A stretch of 64,000 nucleotides of DNA from Acidobacteriota bacterium (GTDB lineage Bacteria; Acidobacteriota; Terriglobia; Acidiferrales; UBA7541), in assembly GCA_003225295.1 (NCBI GenBank), contig QHYZ01000052.1, positions 1-64,000 of the forward strand. The letters run 5' to 3'. The translations under genes and the position numbers were made by a program. Positions 59,554 through 64,000 of the stretch are shown one piece after another (positions within the stretch are counted from its first letter, which is position 1; every line of letters begins with the position of its first letter). The notes under the pieces were generated by a model that saw only the letters and a list, made by a program, of their open reading frames with translations, had not been told where the DNA came from and searched no databases.

Positions 59554-62500
59554 TTACGGAAAGCGTTTCTTGATTTTTATGTCGATACCAAACGTTCCGT
59601 TCTGATCACGCAACCCCACGATGGAGACGTTGCGGTCCACGTTGTATTCCACTTGAATGACCTGTTGCTGAGTTGAACTCACATTCGAAACGTAAGTGAT
59701 GGTGAGGTTACGAGCAATCTGTTGTTCGACGGTAATGCGTGCCGCGGCGTTCTGTTCCGAGCCCGTCGAGCCAACTCCTGCGAGGCCGGGATCAACGCGA
59801 AAGCGCGTTATCCCAAACAAGCGCTCCAGGCGCCCGCCTAATTGGCTGGAAATCGCTTCCGAGAGAATCGCCGAGGCCCCGGCGGTCCCGCTCTGTGATG
59901 TGCCGCCGCTACGCGCCGTCGCTTCAGAGCTCGTTTGCCCAAGAGCCAGCAAGGTGATGATGTCGTTGGCCGGAAGGGGAGGATCAGAGCGATATGCCAG
60001 GGTGAGCTTGCTGGCCGGACCATTGAAATTCAGGGTGATCTCATATTGCTGAATCGTGGTTGTTGCTTCCACATTCAAAACCGGGTCAAGACGGAAGGGA
60101 TTGGAGAAATTCAGATCTCCGCGCGCAACCCGGTAACGGTTGCCCGCGAAATACAAATCACCAGAGAGGATGTGGATGTGTCCGAGGAGAATGGCATGCT
60201 CCCAGGTCCCCCGCACGCGCAGATTCGCATCGGCTTGGAGTTGCGCGCCGGGCCATTCCATGCGCGCATCGGGCGCCGAGAGGGCTTCGACGTCGAATTG
60301 CAGGTTGCGCAGATACGGCGAACTGGTGGCCGGACTGCTGATGCCTTCCTTGGCGGAGACCAACATGCCCGCGACTTCCAGTCCTTGTGTGAGAGTTACG
60401 CGCTCGATGGTCACGCGCCCGGACAGCAACCCGGCTGTCGGCGTGCCCGTCAGCCGGAGCGAACCCCCCACCAGCCAACTCATGCCCTCCGGATAGCGAA
60501 TCCGTACGCGCTCGGAGTAAACGCTGACATCGTAGCGAAGCGGGCTCTCGGCATAATTCACGCCGCCTGAAAGATGCAGCACGCCACCGCCGGATTCCGC
60601 GCTCATATTCTCGAAGTACAGGCGCGTGGCATCGAATACCACGTCACCCTTGATCGCGCTGAGACCTGCGGGAAAATCCGCAGCGCGGGCAGAGGCGTTC
60701 TCGATGTGCACGCGGCCGGTGATGCGCGGTCGGTCCAGTGTCCCTTCGAAGGAAGCGTTGATTTGCGCCGGACCGCGGGCATCGAGATTGGACACAAAAC
60801 CGCTGATGAGCCGCAGGTCCAGGGCGCCATTGAGGCGCAATCCGACGGCGCGGCGCCCGGCAAACTGAACCGCACCGGCAATCCGCAAATCGGTGTCCAC
60901 TCCACGCAGCGTGACCGGGTCGATCTCCAGGCTGTTCTTGGTCGATCGGAAATGGACCGGGCCGGCGTTTTCCAGCCGCACATTTGCGTAGTTCATTGCC
61001 AGGCGCGAGAGATTGGCATCCACGATGATGCTCTCCGGCTGCTGCAGCGCACCATTTAGCGAAATGTCGCCATCTGCGTTGGCATGGCCGCTGAATTCTT
61101 TCAGGTGCAAAGCGGTAAGCAGGAAAGGGTCCAGGTTTATGTTTTTGATGGAAACCTTCCCACTCAGTGGGTAGGGATCGGCAAGTCCGAGTGTGCAGCC
61201 TCCGGTAAGCTCTCCGGTGGCCATGGCGGATCCCAATTCGAGATGGGCCGTGCGGCCATCCGAGGTTAGCTTACCGTCGAAACTGCCGACAATCACCTGG
61301 CCAATGCGCAGGTCTACGACTCGATAGGTCCCGTCCCCGAGCGGCGTTCTAACCGGGCCATTGGCCTTCAGCCGGAAACTCACCAGCCCTCCCACAGGCA
61401 GGCGTGTCGGCTGCAATTTCTCAAAATTCTCCAGTGGCAGCGCCGCACCCACGAGGTCAGCGGAAATGGTCTGGTCCTCGGGGCGGTAACCAGCCGATCC
61501 GGTGATAATCCCCGCGCCGCGCCCATTTTCTTTTCCGGGTGGCAAGAATCGCAACTCCGCGTCCGCGATGCGCACCTCATCCGGCGAGACGTTCAGTTGC
61601 CCGCGGAGACGATTGAAGGAGAGTCCATAGACTTTGCCATCGGCGAGATCAAAGAGCCCCGTGACAGTGGGTTTTTCCCGAGTGCCCTGCCCGTGAAACT
61701 GGCCTGTCAATGATCCCTTCACCGGATACGACAACCCCAGCAACTGCTCGATACCTTCGACCGGAACTCTTTCGAAATTGATTTCAGCTGTCCAGTTGTT
61801 CTCCGGCAGAAAACTCCAGTTGGTCAGGGAAAGATTGGCCTCAATATCTGTTTCCATCTCACCGCGTCTGGCGTGACCACGCACCAAAGTGAATTCCAAA
61901 GGTGCATAGGTGAGATCGCCGTCGAGGTAGTCCAGGAAGACGCCGTCGTAGCGCACCCGCTCCCCGCGTAGGTGGCCTTGAAATCGAGGGCCGCCGGAGG
62001 CCCCGGCGATTTTGCCATCCCATCGTACGCTGCCCGAGATCGGCTTGGCTGCCTCGGAAGAATGAGGCAGCGCGCCTCGCAGGGCATCAATGAAATCCTT
62101 GTAGGTTTCAAGCGTTCCCGTTTCGAATCGCATATTCAGGGCAGAGTTGCGCGGAGCAAGAATTCCGTCGATGCTACCACGCGACGCCGGCGTTGCGAAT
62201 TCACCCGCATCGATGGTCAGGATGTTGGGATCGTAACGATAGCGGAACTTCCAGGCCGCCGTCACCGGTTGATGGTGTTCCGCCAACTGTTCGGGAGCCT
62301 CCCACACGCTCTTCGCGAAGATCTCGAAGTGCCGGAAAGGGCCGCTCCAGGTTTCCACCGTGTCTGCCGAGATCCGTCCGTCCCAGTGCAGTTCGTCGAT
62401 CGGGAAGTTGCGATGCTCGATGGAGGGCAGGACCCCTGCGAGCCTAACATCTTGCACATGAGTGTCGGCCCTAAATTGTAGCCCATCGAAACGCATGGTC

Positions 62501-63564
62501 ACGCGCCCGGTTACCCGGCCGCCAAAAGCGCCGGCAAAAAAATCGGGCACCTCGAGGCCACGGTTGTCAATTCGATAGCTGCCGCGGGTAGTGAGCCCGG
62601 TCGCATGAAAGTCCGCATACGGCAGCGCGATGTTCTGTCCCCCATAGCTCCCGCTCCCGTGGTACTGTCCGCCGGCGAAATGGCCTTCTCCGGCCACATC
62701 GACCCGCCCCGTCGGGACCGTAGGCTCACGCAGGGTTTCCCGGAAATCCAGGAGATCGACCCAGCCGCGGTACCGGAAACTCCACTGCGGATCCGAGAAG
62801 CCATTCATTTCCGCTTGTACATCGAGATGCGAACGCCCGGCGCTAAGTACCCCTTGTTCGAGGGTAAACCCCTCGCGCCACAGCGTGAATTTCGCTGCCA
62901 GACCAACCTGCAGGGGCGCATAGTGCATCGAGGTGAACTGCGTGGTCTGCCACTCCAGGTCGCCGAGGTACAAGGGATGGTCCAGCGTACCTCCGGCATC
63001 CAGCCCCAGCCGCAGATCTCCTCCATGTACGGTGATCGGCGTCTTGGTGTTGTTGTAGAGAACCCACCCGTCGACGAGCAGAAGGCGCCGGATGTGCAAT
63101 TGGAAAAGCGTGTCGCGCCATGGCTTATTTATAGAGGCAGGCCGCCGAGGCGCGGGCACGTTTGTCGTGCCGTTCTTTTCAACTCGGATGTGCAGGTGGG
63201 GCCTCTGCACGACGAGCTCATTCAGTGAAATTCGGCGGCCCCAGAAGGAATCGATGCGCAGCCCCGCCCGCACTTCCTCGGCGGCAAAAAGAGGTTCCGT
63301 CCCCGCGGACTCTCTCCCATGGATCACCACACCCTTTATGGTTGCTTGCATGGCGAGCCATTGAATGGATACGCTCCGCAACTCCACCTTACCGCCAGTC
63401 AGCTGTTCGAAACGGCTGATGAGCAGCCGGCTCAACAATGGGTTGCCCGCGCCGCTGCCGAAAAAAATCATCAGACCCGTGACGATCAGGAAGATCTTGG
63501 CGCCGAGAATCCAGGCGACGTGACGCAGCCAACGCCACTTCCGGCCGCGGGTCTCGCGGGTCAT
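59554..63564 (-). CDS. tamB: Translocation and assembly module protein TamB (DUF490)
   Basis: 1336 residues. A single N-terminal TM (VAWILGAKIFLIVTGLMIFFG) anchors it in the inner membrane; a very long beta-rich periplasmic region follows (repeated short strands such as VVIHGRESAGTEPLF, GSGSYGGQNIALPYADFHATGL), and the last ~450 residues are the conserved DUF490: GRVTIERVTLTQGLEVAGMLV, QYEITLNFNGPASKLTLAYRSDPPLPANDIITLLALGQT, LGGRLERLFGITRFRVDPGLAG, AARITVEQQIARNLTITYVSNVSSTQQQVIQVEYNVDRNVSIVGLRDQNGTFGIDIKIKKRFP. TamB links inner and outer membranes for outer-membrane assembly and lipid transport. It overlaps a SurA-like gene by 4 nt (ATGA). No TamA gene is in the window. Confidence 0.94.
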   Translation of the reverse strand: MTRETRGRKWRWLRHVAWILGAKIFLIVTGLMIFFGSGAGNPLLSRLLISRFEQLTGGKVELRSVSIQWLAMQATIKGVVIHGRESAGTEPLFAAEEVRAGLRIDSFWGRRISLNELVVQRPHLHIRVEKNGTTNVPAPRRPASINKPWRDTLFQLHIRRLLLVDGWVLYNNTKTPITVHGGDLRLGLDAGGTLDHPLYLGDLEWQTTQFTSMHYAPLQVGLAAKFTLWREGFTLEQGVLSAGRSHLDVQAEMNGFSDPQWSFRYRGWVDLLDFRETLREPTVPTGRVDVAGEGHFAGGQYHGSGSYGGQNIALPYADFHATGLTTRGSYRIDNRGLEVPDFFAGAFGGRVTGRVTMRFDGLQFRADTHVQDVRLAGVLPSIEHRNFPIDELHWDGRISADTVETWSGPFRHFEIFAKSVWEAPEQLAEHHQPVTAAWKFRYRYDPNILTIDAGEFATPASRGSIDGILAPRNSALNMRFETGTLETYKDFIDALRGALPHSSEAAKPISGSVRWDGKIAGASGGPRFQGHLRGERVRYDGVFLDYLDGDLTYAPLEFTLVRGHARRGEMETDIEANLSLTNWSFLPENNWTAEINFERVPVEGIEQLLGLSYPVKGSLTGQFHGQGTREKPTVTGLFDLADGKVYGLSFNRLRGQLNVSPDEVRIADAELRFLPPGKENGRGAGIITGSAGYRPEDQTISADLVGAALPLENFEKLQPTRLPVGGLVSFRLKANGPVRTPLGDGTYRVVDLRIGQVIVGSFDGKLTSDGRTAHLELGSAMATGELTGGCTLGLADPYPLSGKVSIKNINLDPFLLTALHLKEFSGHANADGDISLNGALQQPESIIVDANLSRLAMNYANVRLENAGPVHFRSTKNSLEIDPVTLRGVDTDLRIAGAVQFAGRRAVGLRLNGALDLRLISGFVSNLDARGPAQINASFEGTLDRPRITGRVHIENASARAADFPAGLSAIKGDVVFDATRLYFENMSAESGGGVLHLSGGVNYAESPLRYDVSVYSERVRIRYPEGMSWLVGGSLRLTGTPTAGLLSGRVTIERVTLTQGLEVAGMLVSAKEGISSPATSSPYLRNLQFDVEALSAPDARMEWPGAQLQADANLRVRGTWEHAILLGHIHILSGDLYFAGNRYRVARGDLNFSNPFRLDPVLNVEATTTIQQYEITLNFNGPASKLTLAYRSDPPLPANDIITLLALGQTSSEATARSGGTSQSGTAGASAILSEAISSQLGGRLERLFGITRFRVDPGLAGVGSTGSEQNAAARITVEQQIARNLTITYVSNVSSTQQQVIQVEYNVDRNVSIVGLRDQNGTFGIDIKIKKRFP

Positions 63565-64000
63565 TTAGATCCTCCCTCCAGGAGAATGTCGATGTGCAGG
63601 CGCGTGCGGCTTTCCCTAAGCCACTTCTCTGACTGTTCGTTGATTCCGCGCTGCACCAGCGCTTCCTGAATCAGGTCGTGCGCGGCATCTAGCGACGGTG
63701 GTTCCTGCCCGCCAGCCTTGGCCTGCGGCACGAAGGTGTTGCGATAAAAATCTTCAATCGCCGGGGGATCGACTTGCACGGCAGGGCGAAAGCGCGAGTC
63801 CAGATAGTTGCTCAAGTACAGTTGCGAAGCTAGCATTCCCCGCACTTGCGAATCGCTCAACCCGCTCTGCTTTCTGCTGGCCTCGTATTGCTCTGCGGAG
63901 CTGAACGACTTCCGCAGACGCTCCAGGGCGCCGTCAATCTCGGCGTCGGAGGGGTGCGGGAATCGCGACACATCGGCCTCGGTTCGCACCATCCACTGAT
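63561..64000 (-). CDS. SurA-like N-terminal domain protein, C-terminal part (5' end outside window)
   Basis: About 146 residues are visible, open through the right window edge on the minus strand (QWMVRTEADVSRFPHPSDAEIDGALERLRKSFSSAEQYEASRKQSGLSDSQVRGMLASQLYLSNYLDSRFRPAVQVDPPAIEDFYRNTFVPQAKAGGQEPPSLDAAHDLIQEALVQRGINEQSEKWLRESRTRLHIDILLEGGSK), so the initiating codon is beyond 64000; the ATG at 63992 may be internal. The pattern resembles the N-terminal chaperone domain of SurA/PpiC-type proteins without a following parvulin domain. Coupled to tamB by ATGA overlap. A role in periplasmic folding is inferred from sequence pattern and neighbour. Confidence 0.65.
   Translation of the reverse strand, partial: QWMVRTEADVSRFPHPSDAEIDGALERLRKSFSSAEQYEASRKQSGLSDSQVRGMLASQLYLSNYLDSRFRPAVQVDPPAIEDFYRNTFVPQAKAGGQEPPSLDAAHDLIQEALVQRGINEQSEKWLRESRTRLHIDILLEGGSK

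Overview
The window looks like a chromosomal segment of an Acidobacteriota bacterium, probably of the Terriglobia/Acidobacteriia type. The evidence is the combination of ADOP permeases (acidobacterial duplicated orphan permeases) each preceded by a PadR-type regulator, TonB-dependent receptors with carboxypeptidase-regulatory N-termini, CRTAC1/ASPIC-UnbV FG-GAP proteins, ThuA proteins and moderately high GC. This is inferred from gene families only; no rRNA is present.

Layout. 1-14.3 kb is a surface and oxidative-degradation region: the end of a TonB receptor, two TPR proteins, two intact CRTAC1-like proteins plus fragments of others, then an operon-like run of a cytochrome c/copper-monooxygenase-like protein and three ThuA proteins, ending in a collapsed thioredoxin/GH116 pseudogene. 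14.3-34.6 kb is an accessory region strung along pieces of tRNA-Ser(GCU), all on the minus strand: a 3' tail at 14.4 kb, a 3' half at 16.1 kb, an intact gene at 25.7 kb and a 5' half at 34.5 kb. Between them lie a DUF4143 ATPase, four PadR regulators, four ADOP permeases, a serine hydrolase, several small enzymes, and remnants of a VapC toxin and a CadC/TolB-like regulator. Short direct repeats about one helical turn apart sit on the element side of nearly every tRNA piece, as expected for arm sites of tyrosine integrases, but no integrase gene remains in the window.

35-49 kb holds a MacA/MacB-ATPase pair without its own permease, a PLP decarboxylase, membrane proteins, a tiny secreted repeat peptide, tRNA-Met with an adjacent IS21 IstB remnant, a lipid kinase, a TonB receptor, carboxypeptidase-regulatory secreted proteins, a LysW-like acidic zinc-ribbon protein and a Nudix hydrolase. 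49-64 kb looks like ordinary chromosome: an ECF sigma/anti-sigma/DUF4097 operon with overlapping stops and starts, isoprenyl diphosphate synthase, a small HTH regulator with its membrane partner and a palindromic operator, a GT2-Pcm-kynureninase-like operon, an amino acid permease, a DUF2059 protein, and TamB coupled to an upstream SurA-like gene that runs off the window.

The most unusual feature is the nested set of split tRNA-Ser sites carrying PadR-ADOP modules. Other points worth a look are the 12-residue repeat peptide at 41.1 kb, the two-phase SFG/NG repeat of the DUF4097 protein, the LysW homologue with a poly-acidic tail, and the cytochrome/Cu-monooxygenase plus triple ThuA operon.
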